A DNA stretch of 64,000 nt from Streptomyces sp. NBC_00775 (GCF_036347135.1 NZ_CP108938.1:744001-808000); one strand, 5' to 3'; counted from the first letter of the stretch, positions 17,721 to 26,347 are shown. The notes: generated by a model from the letters alone, not told the origin. Numbers and translations are program-made.

Positions 17721-19055
17721 TCAAGTGACGCTGCAAGCCGTGCCGTTGAGGGTGAAGACGGTGGGCGACCCGGCGTTGCCGCTGTGGCTTGCCTGATAGC
17801 CGATGGTGACGGCGGCGCCGGGGGCGATCGTGCCGTTGTACGTGGCGTTGGTCGCGGTGACCGTGCCGGTGGCCGACGCGTAGGTGGCGCCCCAGCCGTT
17901 GGTGATGGTCTGGCCGGAGGGAAGCGTGAAGCTCAGCTGCCAGCCGTTGACGGCGGTGGTGCCGGTGTTGGTGAGGGTCACGGAGGCGGTCAGGCCGGTG
18001 TTCCAGGCGTTGGTGGTGACCGCCACCCGGCAGCCGCCCGGCTGGGGCTGGGGTGCGGGGCCGGTGCTGTCCAGGCCGAAGAAGGTCAGGACGCGGGCCG
18101 CCATGCCGGTGGTCATCAGGTTGTGTCCGACGCCCTGGAGGCTGATCGCCTCGACGGGAGCCTGGTCCCCGGTGGAGCCGTAGCGGGTGCGGGTCCACCC
18201 GGACTGGGGCGAGTCGGTGGCGGTCGGCGCCTGGCTGACGCCGAGGACGTTCGTCCACTGTTTGATCTCTTCCCCGAAGTTGGGGTACTGGAGCGTGGCG
18301 TCGTCGGTACCGTGCCACAGCTGCATCCGTGGCCGGGGCCCGCTGTAGCCGGGGTAGGCGGCGCGGACCAGATCGCCCCACTCCTGCGGGGTGTGGGTCA
18401 CGGTGCCGTTCGCGCACGCGCTGTTCCACTCGGATCCGTCGGTGGTGGCGAAGCAGCCGAACGGCACCCCGGCGAACGCGGCGCCCGCCGCGAACACGTC
18501 GGGGTAGTCGCCGAGCAGGACGTTGGTCATCATCGCGCCGGAGGAGATCCCGGTGGCGAAGATCCTTCCGGTGTCGGCGCTGTACGTACGGGTGACCCAG
18601 TCGATCATGGACTTGATGCCGACCGGGTCGCTGCCGCCGCCGCGGCTCAGGGCCTGCGGCGAGGAGACGTCGAAGCACTTGCTGCTGCGGGTGACCGACG
18701 GGTAGATGACGATGAAGCCGTAGCGGTCGGCCAGTGAGGCGTACTCGGTGCCGGAGTACATCGCCGGACCCGAGCCCGTGCAGTAGTGCACGGCCACCAG
18801 GACCGCCGGGTGGGCGGTGACGCTGTCCGGCACATAGAGGTACATCTGGAGGTTGCTGGGATTGGTGCCGAAGTTCGTCACCTCGGTGAGGGAGGCTGTG
18901 GCGGCCGCGGGGGCGGTGGTCGCCACCGGGGCGGCGGAGGCCGGGGGTGCGGTGAGCAGCACCGCGGCGAGTAACGGCACCAGCGCCGCGAGCAGCGCGC
19001 CGAGCGCGGACCGGAGCGGTTTCCTTGTACGTAGTGACGTGGACATGGCATCCAT
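17721..19055 (-). CDS. Secreted PHB-depolymerase-type esterase with CBM2
   Basis: The 444-residue exoenzyme has a signal peptide (cleavage near residue 42), an alpha/beta hydrolase of the PHB depolymerase/acetylxylan esterase (CE1-like) group with nucleophile elbow GISSGAM, a Pro-rich linker, and a C-terminal family 2 carbohydrate-binding module (about 345-444). It probably removes acetyl or feruloyl groups from plant cell-wall polymers while bound to cellulose or xylan. ATG 19055 follows GGGAG by seven bases. A near-perfect CebR-type box overlaps this start, so cello-oligosaccharide induction is likely. Confidence 0.85.
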   Translation of the reverse strand: MDAMSTSLRTRKPLRSALGALLAALVPLLAAVLLTAPPASAAPVATTAPAAATASLTEVTNFGTNPSNLQMYLYVPDSVTAHPAVLVAVHYCTGSGPAMYSGTEYASLADRYGFIVIYPSVTRSSKCFDVSSPQALSRGGGSDPVGIKSMIDWVTRTYSADTGRIFATGISSGAMMTNVLLGDYPDVFAAGAAFAGVPFGCFATTDGSEWNSACANGTVTHTPQEWGDLVRAAYPGYSGPRPRMQLWHGTDDATLQYPNFGEEIKQWTNVLGVSQAPTATDSPQSGWTRTRYGSTGDQAPVEAISLQGVGHNLMTTGMAARVLTFFGLDSTGPAPQPQPGGCRVAVTTNAWNTGLTASVTLTNTGTTAVNGWQLSFTLPSGQTITNGWGATYASATGTVTATNATYNGTIAPGAAVTIGYQASHSGNAGSPTVFTLNGTACSVT

Positions 19056-19068
19056 GGAAGCGCTCCCA
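19055..19068. promoter_or_regulatory. CebR-like operator at the esterase start
   Basis: TGGAAGCGCTCCCA matches the 14-bp CebR consensus TGGGAGCGCTCCCA with one mismatch. It covers the ribosome site and first base of the esterase gene. CebR represses cellulose-use genes until cellobiose or cellotriose binds; cebR itself is not in the window. Confidence 0.75.
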
Positions 19069-19165
19069 CGACCCACGGGGCAACCGTCCTGCAGCGGTCG
19101 TCTTCCCGGATGGCAGTCCCCTGTCGGCGGGCTGACGATGGAGGGGGCAAGTGAAGGGAGCCGTC

Positions 19166-19531
19166 ATGCTGGAGATCAAGACGGTCGACAAGCCGGATGA
19201 ACGACGTGATTTCCCCCGCGGTCACCTCGAAGCGGTCCACATGACCGGGCTCGACTTCGCCGTGGGGACCTTCGAACCGGGTTGGCGCTGGTCCGAGTCC
19301 GTGGCCCCCCTCGCGGGGACCGAGAGCTGCGAAATCCACCACAACGGCTATGTCGTCCAGGGACGGATGCACATCCGCATGGACGACGGCGGCGAAGGAG
19401 AAGTAGGACCCGGCGATGTGTTCGTGTGCCCGCCGGGGCACGACGCATGGGTCGTGGGCGACGAACAGGTCATCGTGTACGACTTCGCGGGAGGCATGGC
19501 GACGACGTACGCGAAGCCGACGAACGACTAG
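19166..19531 (+). CDS. Cupin-domain protein
   Basis: The 121-residue protein is a single small cupin barrel with metal-ligand motifs of the CEIHHNGYVVQGRMHIRMDD type and a second GDVFVCPPGHDAWVVG block. The function is unknown; such proteins bind metals and small ligands or act as simple oxygenases. ATG 19166 follows GGGAG by five bases. It is divergent from the esterase gene and followed by an unusual double hairpin. Confidence 0.78.
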   Translation: MLEIKTVDKPDERRDFPRGHLEAVHMTGLDFAVGTFEPGWRWSESVAPLAGTESCEIHHNGYVVQGRMHIRMDDGGEGEVGPGDVFVCPPGHDAWVVGDEQVIVYDFAGGMATTYAKPTND

Positions 19532-19535
19532 GCGC

Positions 19536-19604
19536 CGCGGCGAGGGTCCAGTGGCGTGAGGGTCCAGTGGGGTGAGGTGATCGCCCCACTGGACCCTCGC
19601 CGCG
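19536..19604 (+). terminator. Terminator with duplicated left arm
   Basis: One right arm (19584-19604) can pair either with 19558-19572 (15 bp, 11-base loop) or with 19536-19554 (19 bp, longer loop), because GAGGGTCCAGTGG occurs twice in direct repeat (19542-19554 and 19558-19570). The two hairpins are mutually exclusive. It probably ends the cupin transcript. Confidence 0.7.
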
Positions 19605-19742
19605 CCCTCTGGCCGTCCCTCTCACAGCCCCCTCGCCGCCCCTTGGTGCACAGCTCCCCCAGTCGGCGTGCCAATCGGCATCTATGCCTCCATCCGGGGT
19701 AACCGCCTTTATCCAGAGGGCAGTTGAAACCGGGAGGATCGC

Positions 19743-20357
19743 ATGGTCCGTACGGCGTTACGCAGCGGTGCCGCGAAAGCCGGGCGCCGGACACCGACAG
19801 CGAAATCCGGCCGCCGCACACCGACAACGAAGTCCGAGCGCCAGACACCGGCGGCGAAGTCCGGTGGCCGGGCCTCGGCGCCGCCCCGGGAGCGAGGGGC
19901 GCTCCCGCTTCCGCTACGACTGCTGACCATGGCGCTGGCCTTCGCGGCCATGGTGGCGTTCGCCGCCGCGCTGGCCCGGCTGACGTTGGAACCGTCTCCG
20001 GCGTCAACCGCACTGGTCCACAGCAATCTCCACCCCGGCCGGTCCCTGAACGCCTACCTCTCCCAGCCTGAGCTGCGCGACGCCGTCAAGCAGATCGGCG
20101 GGAACCTTCTGCTCGGGGTGCCCTTCGGTGTGCTGCTGCCCGTGCTGGCTCCAAAGGCCCGGGGAATCCTGCGCGTTCTCGCGCTGACCGCCGCGGTCAT
20201 GCTGCTGGTCGAGCTGGTCCAGGGGGCACTCATCACCGGGCGCGCCTTCGACGTCGACGACGTCATCCTCAACACGGCGGGGGCACTGGTGGGTTATCTG
20301 CTACTGGGGCGCCGGCTCGGCCGGGCGGTGCACCCCAAGAGTGGTCGTCGCGCCTGA
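19743..20357 (+). CDS. VanZ-like membrane protein with repetitive N-terminus
   Basis: The 204-residue protein has a VanZ-like domain: helices at about 58-80, 117-140, 145-165 and 175-192, with NLLLGVPFGVLLP and FDVDDVILNTAGALVGY. VanZ proteins can lower teicoplanin sensitivity, but most actinobacterial homologues have no known role. The cytoplasmic N-terminus holds three 9-residue repeats (RRTPTAKSG type, residues 15-41) encoded by three 27-bp units. ATG 19743 has GGGAGG upstream. Confidence 0.8.
   Translation: MVRTALRSGAAKAGRRTPTAKSGRRTPTTKSERQTPAAKSGGRASAPPRERGALPLPLRLLTMALAFAAMVAFAAALARLTLEPSPASTALVHSNLHPGRSLNAYLSQPELRDAVKQIGGNLLLGVPFGVLLPVLAPKARGILRVLALTAAVMLLVELVQGALITGRAFDVDDVILNTAGALVGYLLLGRRLGRAVHPKSGRRA
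19785..19865 (+). repeat. 27-bp tandem repeat (three units) inside the VanZ gene
   Basis: Units at 19785-19811, 19812-19838 and 19839-19865 share the pattern CGCCnnACACCGnC-nCGAAnTCCG. Being a multiple of three, copy number can change without breaking the frame. Confidence 0.8.
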
Positions 20358-20391
20358 CGAGTCACCTCAAGTAAAGGTCCGGACCAGACTC

Positions 20392-20424
20392 TTGACACCC
20401 CCTTACCTCACTTCTTAAATCAAG
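20392..20424 (+). promoter_or_regulatory. Promoter and predicted ROK operator of the GH16 gene
   Basis: TTGACA (20392-20397), a 17-base spacer and TTAAAT (20415-20420) form a good vegetative promoter. The 23 bases at 20402-20424, starting CTTACCTCAC and ending AAATCAAG, match the site before the sugar transporter operon (29987-30009) at 19 of 23 positions and cover the -10, so a shared repressor is likely. Confidence 0.7.
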
Positions 20425-20493
20425 AGGCGAAGCATGCACCCCCACCTCAGTCGGCCCACCCGTCTCCCGGGTCGCCGTACGGAAGGGAGAGTC

Positions 20494-21741
20494 ATGGACT
20501 CCCCGCGCCTGCTCCGAAGATGCCTCTTCGCCGCGTTGTCCGCCGTTCTCGTCGCGTCCGCGTCCGCCGCCGTCGCACCCGCTCACGCGGGGGCCGCGGC
20601 GGCCGCAGCGGCCGTGACGTTCCAGGACACCTTCGACGGGCCCGCCGGTTCGGCCGTCGACTCGTCCAAGTGGCAGATCGAGACCGGCGACAACGTCAAC
20701 AACCACGAGCGGCAGTACTACACGTCCGGCAGCAACAACGCGGCCCTGGACGGCCAGGGCCATCTGGTGATCACCGCCCGCAAGGAGAATCCGGCCAACT
20801 ACCAGTGCTGGTACGGAACCTGCCAGTACACCTCGGCCCGGCTGAACACCGCCGGGAAGTTCACCACCGCGTACGGCCATGTCGAGGCCCGGATGAAGAT
20901 TCCGCGTGGGCAGGGCATGTGGCCCGCGTTCTGGATGCTCGGCAACGACATCGGACAGGTCGGCTGGCCGAACTCCGGTGAGATCGACGTCATGGAGAAC
21001 GTCGGCTACGAGCCGTCCACCGTGCACGGCACGATCCACGGTCCCGGGTACTCGGGCTCGGGTGGCATCGGCGCCGCGTACTCCCTGCCGAACGGCCAGG
21101 CCTTCGCGGACGCCTTCCACACCTTCGCGGTCGACTGGGCGCCCGACTCGATCACCTGGTCGGTGGACGGGACGGTCTACCAGCGGCGTACGCCCGCCGA
21201 TCTGGGCGGCAACTCGTGGGTGTTCAACAAGCCGTTCTTCCTCATCCTCAACCTGGCGGTCGGCGGCTACTGGCCCGGCGACCCCGACGGCTCCACCGTC
21301 TTCCCGCAGCAGCTCGTCGTGGACGAGGTGAAGGTGACGACGAGCGACAGCTCGGGCGGCACCGGCGCCCCGATCACGGGTCTCGGGGGCAAGTGCGTGG
21401 ACGTGGCCGGGGCGAACCCGGCGAACGGCACCGCCGTACAGCTCTACGACTGCAACGGCACCGCCGCCCAGAAGTGGACCGTGTCCTCGGACGGCACCCT
21501 TCGCGCACTGGGCAAGTGCCTGGACGTCACCGGCAACGGCACGGCGGACGGCTCGACCGTCCAGCTGTGGGACTGCACCGGCGGCCCGAACCAGAAGTGG
21601 ACGGTCACCGCGGCCCACGACATCGTGAATCCGCAGGCCAACAAGTGCCTGGACGTCACCGGGAACAACTCGGCCAACGGTACGCGGCTGCAGATCTGGT
21701 CGTGTTCCGGTGGAGCCAACCAGAAGTGGACGGTGGGCTGA
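20494..21741 (+). CDS. Secreted GH16 beta-1,3-glucanase with ricin-type CBM13
   Basis: The 415-residue exoenzyme has a signal peptide (about 1-32), a GH16 domain (about 42-280) with the catalytic EIDVMEN motif (two Glu and an Asp), and a C-terminal ricin B-like CBM13 with three QxW repeats (AQKW, NQKW, NQKW). It should cleave internal beta-1,3 bonds of laminarin-type glucans. ATG 20494 behind GGAAGGGAG is preferred to ATG 20434: the predicted transcript start near 20427 would leave the latter without a ribosome site. The promoter carries the same operator as the ABC/GH1 operon 10 kb away, tying the enzyme to oligosaccharide uptake. Confidence 0.9.
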   Translation: MDSPRLLRRCLFAALSAVLVASASAAVAPAHAGAAAAAAAVTFQDTFDGPAGSAVDSSKWQIETGDNVNNHERQYYTSGSNNAALDGQGHLVITARKENPANYQCWYGTCQYTSARLNTAGKFTTAYGHVEARMKIPRGQGMWPAFWMLGNDIGQVGWPNSGEIDVMENVGYEPSTVHGTIHGPGYSGSGGIGAAYSLPNGQAFADAFHTFAVDWAPDSITWSVDGTVYQRRTPADLGGNSWVFNKPFFLILNLAVGGYWPGDPDGSTVFPQQLVVDEVKVTTSDSSGGTGAPITGLGGKCVDVAGANPANGTAVQLYDCNGTAAQKWTVSSDGTLRALGKCLDVTGNGTADGSTVQLWDCTGGPNQKWTVTAAHDIVNPQANKCLDVTGNNSANGTRLQIWSCSGGANQKWTVG

Positions 21742-21774
21742 CGGCGGACTGAGAGACCGCTCGGGCGGGCGGGC

Positions 21775-21810
21775 GGAGGGTCCGGCCGGGATGCCCCGGC
21801 CGGACCCTCC
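21775..21810 (+). terminator. Perfect hairpin after the GH16 gene
   Basis: A 16-bp perfect stem (21775-21790 with 21795-21810) has a 4-base loop 33 bases past the stop and no clear T-run. It is a strong terminator candidate for the glucanase transcript. Confidence 0.75.
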
Positions 21811-21903
21811 GTGTCGTTCGGTCATCGGTCCCAGGGCTTCTGACCGTCCGCCCGCGGCCCCCACCGCGGGCGGACGGAACCGAGGCGGCCCGGTGTCGGC
21901 CGG

Positions 21904-22281
21904 TCAGCAGCCCATGGACCAGGTGTGGGAGTCGCCGCGGTCGTTGGCGACGGCGTTGTAGCCGACCTCCTCGCCCGGTGCCAGGCAGATCGTCATGTCG
22001 CCGCCCTGCCAGGCGTCCTCGTAGACCTTGACGTGGTCCTTGACGCCTGGTCCGGAGATGCCGTGGTTGGCCCAGGAGGAGTCGGTGTCGGCGATCCAGC
22101 TCTCCCACCAGCCGTCGTCTCCCGACCAGTTGGCGCGCTGACCGTCGAAGTTGGCGTTCTCCCAGGCGCAGAAGTTGCCGCTGGGACAGTCCGCGGCGCC
22201 GGACGGCGTGGCGAACGCCAGACCGCCCCCGAGGGCGAGGAGGGCCGCTGCGGCGGAGGTGGCGAGACGCTTGATGATCAC
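21904..22281 (-). CDS. Secreted I36-like (peptidase inhibitor/crystallin-type) protein, downstream copy
   Basis: The 125-residue product has a signal peptide (about 1-29) and a mature part of about 95 residues with four Cys and the Trp/Gly-rich pattern of the I36 family (SMI-type metalloprotease inhibitors, beta/gamma-crystallin-like fold). GTG 22281 overlaps the stop of the lipoprotein gene before it (GTGA), so the two are coupled. It ends a three-gene operon with another I36-like protein first. Inhibitor activity is family knowledge; the target is unknown. Confidence 0.75.
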   Translation of the reverse strand: MIIKRLATSAAAALLALGGGLAFATPSGAADCPSGNFCAWENANFDGQRANWSGDDGWWESWIADTDSSWANHGISGPGVKDHVKVYEDAWQGGDMTICLAPGEEVGYNAVANDRGDSHTWSMGC

Positions 22282-23060
22282 GAAGAGGTACTGCCTTTCT
22301 CACGGGTTACCGGAACGGTCCGCTCGGCGTACAGGGCCGCCGCGCGGTGCAGTGCGCGGGTGCGCAGCTGCTCGTAGGTGGTCAGCTGGTCGCGCCGGTC
22401 GGCGCGGACGCGGGCCAGCAGCGCCGGCTCCAGCCGGGCGCGGAGCCGGGCCAGGCCGCTCTGGCGCGCACAGCGCGCGGAGACGGCGGTCTCGGGGCGT
22501 TCGGGCCGGGGGGCGTGCGCCGGGGTGGCGCAGCGGGCCCAACGGGTGGTGGCGGCGCGGTAGTCCGGGTCGCGTCGCATGCGCTGCTGGGCCTCGGCCC
22601 GCAGATTGTTCACCACGACCCGGGTTCGGAACCATCGGGCCTGGTCCCCGTACAGCTCACGTTGCGCGGCGGCCAGGCAGCCGTCGGTGTGGGCGGTGAC
22701 GGTGTAGCCGGTGGCCAGGGTGACGGAGAGTTCGGGTCGGCCGCGGCCGAAGAGGGCGGCCTGGAGCGCACGGTCGTCCGCGGGCACAGGGTGGCGGTTC
22801 GGGTCGCCCGAGGCGCGCCGCTTGTCCCACGGGTGGCGCGGGGTCAGGCCCTGGCGGGTCAGGCACTGGTCGACGAGCACCTGCTGGGCGGTGTCGATGA
22901 GAGCGTCCTTGCCGCGCTCGGTGGTGGGCAGCGCGAGGGCGCCCCGCCCGGCCGTCGCCCCCGTTGTCTCCGTCGTCGTGGCGCATCCGGTCAGCGTCAG
23001 CGCTCCCAGCAGGGCCAGCACCGCGGGCGCGGTGGCGCACAGCGCGCGAAGTGATCGCAC
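22278..23060 (-). CDS. Lipoprotein of unknown function between two I36-like genes
   Basis: The 260-residue product has a lipoprotein signal with lipobox LTGC (Cys26) and a mostly helical, Arg-rich mature region with four further Cys, enough for two disulfides. I recognise no domain. GTG 23060 is four bases after the upstream I36-like stop and its own stop overlaps the downstream I36-like start, so all three proteins should be made together and exported, this one tethered to the membrane. It could be a receptor, anchor or protected target for the two small proteins. Confidence 0.7.
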   Translation of the reverse strand: MRSLRALCATAPAVLALLGALTLTGCATTTETTGATAGRGALALPTTERGKDALIDTAQQVLVDQCLTRQGLTPRHPWDKRRASGDPNRHPVPADDRALQAALFGRGRPELSVTLATGYTVTAHTDGCLAAAQRELYGDQARWFRTRVVVNNLRAEAQQRMRRDPDYRAATTRWARCATPAHAPRPERPETAVSARCARQSGLARLRARLEPALLARVRADRRDQLTTYEQLRTRALHRAAALYAERTVPVTREKGSTSS

Positions 23061-23063
23061 GCG

Positions 23064-23438
23064 TCAGCCGACCTCGCAGCCCATCGTCGTATCGGCGACG
23101 CCGTCGAGCCGGGCGCCCCAGGGCCAGTTGTCGGCCAGGTCGTGCGCGCGGATCAGCCGGTAGTAACAGGTGTCGCGGCCCCAGTCGATGGCGTACACGG
23201 CGCTGTCGGCGTTGGAGCGGAAGGAGGCGGCCTTGTCGTGGAGGAAGTCGGGCACATCCGTATAGCCGGGTGGGGTGTAGCACCAGGACGAGCCGTGCTG
23301 TCCCGCGGCGGTCCAGAAGCAGACGTCTCCGGCCAGCGGCCTGCCTGCCGCGGTGGCGGGGGAAGCGCTCAGGAGGGTGGTGGCGGCCAGGACGGTGGCG
23401 GCGAGGGCGGCTGCGGGCACGGCGAAGCCACGGAACAT
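23064..23438 (-). CDS. Secreted I36-like protein, first gene of the operon
   Basis: The 124-residue product has a signal peptide (about 1-31, ending ATAAG) and a mature domain with four Cys, the FRSNADSAVYAIDW pattern and a C-terminal MGCEVG, typical of I36-like secreted proteins. ATG 23438 follows GGGAG by five bases. It heads the operon with the lipoprotein and second I36-like genes. It is more distant from known inhibitors than its partner. Confidence 0.7.
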   Translation of the reverse strand: MFRGFAVPAAALAATVLAATTLLSASPATAAGRPLAGDVCFWTAAGQHGSSWCYTPPGYTDVPDFLHDKAASFRSNADSAVYAIDWGRDTCYYRLIRAHDLADNWPWGARLDGVADTTMGCEVG

Positions 23439-23824
23439 GACGACTCCCGTAGGGAAGAGGGGGCGCCGGGGCGGTCGTGATCACCCGGCAAGATCAACGT
23501 GCCCTGGCGGGTGCGAGCCCATGCCCGGTTCCCGCCGAATGATGATCTTTGCTGGGGTGCGGGGGCATTCGGCCCCCAGCGGCTCACACCGGCGCGAAAC
23601 CCGCAGGTCCGCGCGCTCCCCCGGCCTCCACGGGCCGCTCGGACTTCATGGCCGGGCGCTGCGGCGTCAAGCGTGAGCACTGCCGTTTCATGGCCGTGCG
23701 CCACCGCTTCGTGGCCGTGCGCCGCCTCGTCACGGCCGTACGCCACCGCTTCACGGACGGGTGTCCCGGGTCCCTGCCCAGCGCTCCCGAGCCTCTGCCC
23801 GGCCCGCGCGAGCCGTGCCCGGTG
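23439..23824. other. Intergenic stretch with degenerate short repeats
   Basis: It holds the promoter of the leftward I36 operon and, at about 23690-23765, three imperfect copies of a GGCCGTnCGCC-ACCGCTTC-type unit of roughly 22 bases. No gene is convincing; open frames here have no ribosome site or recognisable product. Confidence 0.45.
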
Positions 23825-24061
23825 TCAGCGCGGTCTCCAGGTGAGCTTGTCGCCTCCCACCCAGCGGACGACCTCAGGGTCGTCGAGATCGTGGACGGTG
23901 ATGCCGTAGGCCGCGGCGGTCTCCAGGACATCGGTGATCGCCTTGGCCGCGCCGACCACTTCGCCGTCGATTTCCATGATCCGGAACGGCGGCGTGCCCG
24001 GCTGTACCCCGAGCACCATGATCCGTGGGTGGGAGATGTGGGGGCTCGCGATTTCGGTCAT
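23825..24061 (-). CDS. Small conserved hypothetical protein
   Basis: The 78-residue product starts at ATG 24061 and looks like a compact alpha/beta protein (segments ITDVLETAAAYGITVHDLDD and DPEVVRWVGGDKLTWRP). It resembles small uncharacterised streptomycete proteins, but I cannot name a family. It has no membrane segment or signal peptide. No partner gene is evident. Confidence 0.6.
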   Translation of the reverse strand: MTEIASPHISHPRIMVLGVQPGTPPFRIMEIDGEVVGAAKAITDVLETAAAYGITVHDLDDPEVVRWVGGDKLTWRPR

Positions 24062-24268
24062 GAATAGAGCGTAGATCGGTTCCCCCGGGGCAGCGGCTGA
24101 GCGGTGGGAGCACCTCGGCCCCGGCGGCCCCTCGTGTGGCCGGACGGCCGGAGTCGGCGTGTTCGCCCAGCCGGGTGAGCGGCCGGGTGGCGCCCCAGTC
24201 GCAGGGCCGCCCGTCCTCCGCCGTGCGGGCCCCCGAGGGCTGGGCAACGCTGGAGGCAGGAGGTGCCG

Positions 24269-25309
24269 ATGGACCCCGTCGAAGCCCTGGACCGGATCGC
24301 GTTCCTGCTGGAGCGGGCCCTGGCCCCCACCTATCGCGTACGTGCCTTCCGCACCGCGGAGGCCGTACTGGCCGCGCTGCCCGCCGACGAGGTGGCGGAG
24401 CGGGCCGCCGCCGGGACGCTGGAGTCGCTCAAGGGGATCGGTCCGAAGACGGCGCAGGTGGTACGTGAGGCGCTGGCCGGTGAGGTGCCCGCCTACCTGG
24501 AGAAGCTGGAGCGGGAGACCGGGGCTGCTCCGCTCGCCCGAGGGGGTGAGCGGCTGCGGGCGCTGTTGCGCGGGGACTGCCATCTGCACTCCGACTGGTC
24601 GGACGGCGGCAGTCCGATCGAGGACATGGGCCGCACCGCCGCGCGGCTCGGGCACGAGTGGGCGGTGCTCACGGACCACTCGCCGCGGCTGACCGTGGCG
24701 CGCGGCCTGTCCCCCGAGCGCCTGCGCGAACAACTGACCGTGGTGGCGGAACTGAACGACCGCTGGGCCCCCTTCCGGCTGCTCACCGGCATCGAGTGCG
24801 ACATCCTCGACGACGGATCGCTCGACCAGGAGCCGGAGTTGCTGGAGCGGCTGGACGTCGTCGTCGTGTCCGTGCACTCCAAGCTGCGCATGGACGCGCG
24901 GTCGATGACCCGCCGCATGGTCGCCGCCGTACGCAATCCACTGGCGGACGTGCTCGGGCACTGCACCGGCCGGCTGATCGGCGAGCGCGGCCGGCCCGAG
25001 TCGGACTTCGACGCGGACGCGGTGTTCGCGGCCTGCGCCGAGTCCGGGACGGCCGTGGAGATCAACAGCCGTCCCGAGCGGCTCGACCCGCCGCGCCGGC
25101 TGCTGCGCCGGGCGGTCGACGCGGGCGTGCTGTTCTCCGTGGACACCGACGCCCACGCCCCCGGCCAGCTCGACTGGCAGATCCTCGGCTGCGCACGGGC
25201 CGAGGAGTGCGAGGTGCCGGCCGAGCGGGTGATCACGACATGGACCGCGGAGGAGCTACTGGCCTGGGCGGCGGACCGGGAGACACCGGCACGCGCGACG
25301 AGCCCCTGA
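24269..25309 (+). CDS. PHP-domain metal-dependent hydrolase with helix-hairpin-helix
   Basis: The 346-residue protein begins with a DNA polymerase X-like helix-hairpin-helix region (ESLKGIGPKTAQVV, about 50-70) and continues with a PHP phosphoesterase domain (about 105-335): DCHLHSDWSDGG, LTDHS, GIECDIL, VSVHS, HCTGR and DTDAHA supply the metal ligands. This is the C-terminal part of PolX without the polymerase palm, a common streptomycete form. It is probably a phosphatase or nuclease in DNA repair. ATG 24269 has AGGAGG five bases upstream. Confidence 0.85.
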   Translation: MDPVEALDRIAFLLERALAPTYRVRAFRTAEAVLAALPADEVAERAAAGTLESLKGIGPKTAQVVREALAGEVPAYLEKLERETGAAPLARGGERLRALLRGDCHLHSDWSDGGSPIEDMGRTAARLGHEWAVLTDHSPRLTVARGLSPERLREQLTVVAELNDRWAPFRLLTGIECDILDDGSLDQEPELLERLDVVVVSVHSKLRMDARSMTRRMVAAVRNPLADVLGHCTGRLIGERGRPESDFDADAVFAACAESGTAVEINSRPERLDPPRRLLRRAVDAGVLFSVDTDAHAPGQLDWQILGCARAEECEVPAERVITTWTAEELLAWAADRETPARATSP

Positions 25310-25493
25310 CGTGTCCCTCGCGCGGAACCGCCCACCCGGCACGCCCGTGCCGTCGAGCGGGCGGACAGGGACCCGCCCGGTTCCCCGGACACCGAGATCG
25401 GCGGGCGGCACAATGACGGCGACGGTCCGGTGCCGCCGTGGCGGCTGTCGCATGCGCCCGGCACACCCGCTCGGCGCGCGGAGAGGGGAAGAC

Positions 25494-26306
25494 GTGAGCG
25501 CGAGCCAGGGCCCGGTGGGCGGTTCGGCGAGGCTGAATACCCGCGTGGCGCACAACGCCCGGGTCTGGAACTACTGGATCGGCGGCAAGGACAACTACGA
25601 GGTCGACCAGGCGGTCGGTGACCAGGTCGCGGCGATGTTCCCGGTCATCCGGGACGTGGCACGCGCCGACCGCGACTTCCTGGGCCGCGCGGTCCGCCAT
25701 CTGACCGCCGACCGCGGGGTGCGGCAGTTCCTGGACATCGGCACCGGACTGCCGACCCTGGACAACACCCACGAGATCGCCCAGCGGATCGCGCCCGAGT
25801 CGAGGATCGTCTACGTCGACAACGACCCCATCGTGCTCGTCCACGCCCGTACGCTGCTGACCAGCACGCCCGAGGGAGCGACCGACTACCTCGACGCCGA
25901 CGTCCACCGCCCGGACAGCATCGTCGAGGGCGCCGCCGCGACCCTCGACCTCGGCGAACCGGTCGCGGTCATGATGCTGGGCATCCTCAACTTCGTCCTC
26001 GACACCGGGCAGGCACAGGACATCGTGCGCCGGATCATGGCCGCGGTCCCCTCCGGCAGCTGTCTCGTCCTCACCCACCCCACCACCGAGGCCGATGTCG
26101 GCGGCGAGGGCAACATCGAGGCCATGAAGTTCTGGAACGAGAACGCCACCCCGCCGATCACGGCCCGTAGCCGCGCGGAGATCACGGCCTTCTTCGACGG
26201 CCTGGAGGTGATCACGCCGGGAATCGTCCCGTGCTCGCAGTGGCGTGCCGATGCCGGCTCCCCCGCCGTACTTCCCCAGTTCGGCGCGGTCGCCGTGAAG
26301 CTGTGA
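25494..26306 (+). CDS. DUF574 SAM-dependent methyltransferase
   Basis: The 270-residue protein matches the actinobacterial DUF574 (Methyltransf_19) group in length and motifs: the N-terminal RVWNYWIGGKDNYEVD, SAM loop FLDIGTGLPT, and VYVDNDPIV. Substrates of the family are mostly unknown; many copies occur per genome. GTG 25494 is chosen from GAGGGG five bases upstream; upstream in-frame starts give a low-complexity extension outside the family. A possible small RNA gene follows. Confidence 0.87.
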   Translation: MSASQGPVGGSARLNTRVAHNARVWNYWIGGKDNYEVDQAVGDQVAAMFPVIRDVARADRDFLGRAVRHLTADRGVRQFLDIGTGLPTLDNTHEIAQRIAPESRIVYVDNDPIVLVHARTLLTSTPEGATDYLDADVHRPDSIVEGAAATLDLGEPVAVMMLGILNFVLDTGQAQDIVRRIMAAVPSGSCLVLTHPTTEADVGGEGNIEAMKFWNENATPPITARSRAEITAFFDGLEVITPGIVPCSQWRADAGSPAVLPQFGAVAVKL

Positions 26307-26347
26307 ACACCCCGTGACGCACGTCACCGGGGTCGCCGCGGTCCCGG

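Noticed and set aside
23549..24067. Forward frames over the gap after the I36 operon
   Set aside because: They follow degenerate repeats, lack ribosome sites and overlap the better-supported 78-residue reverse gene.
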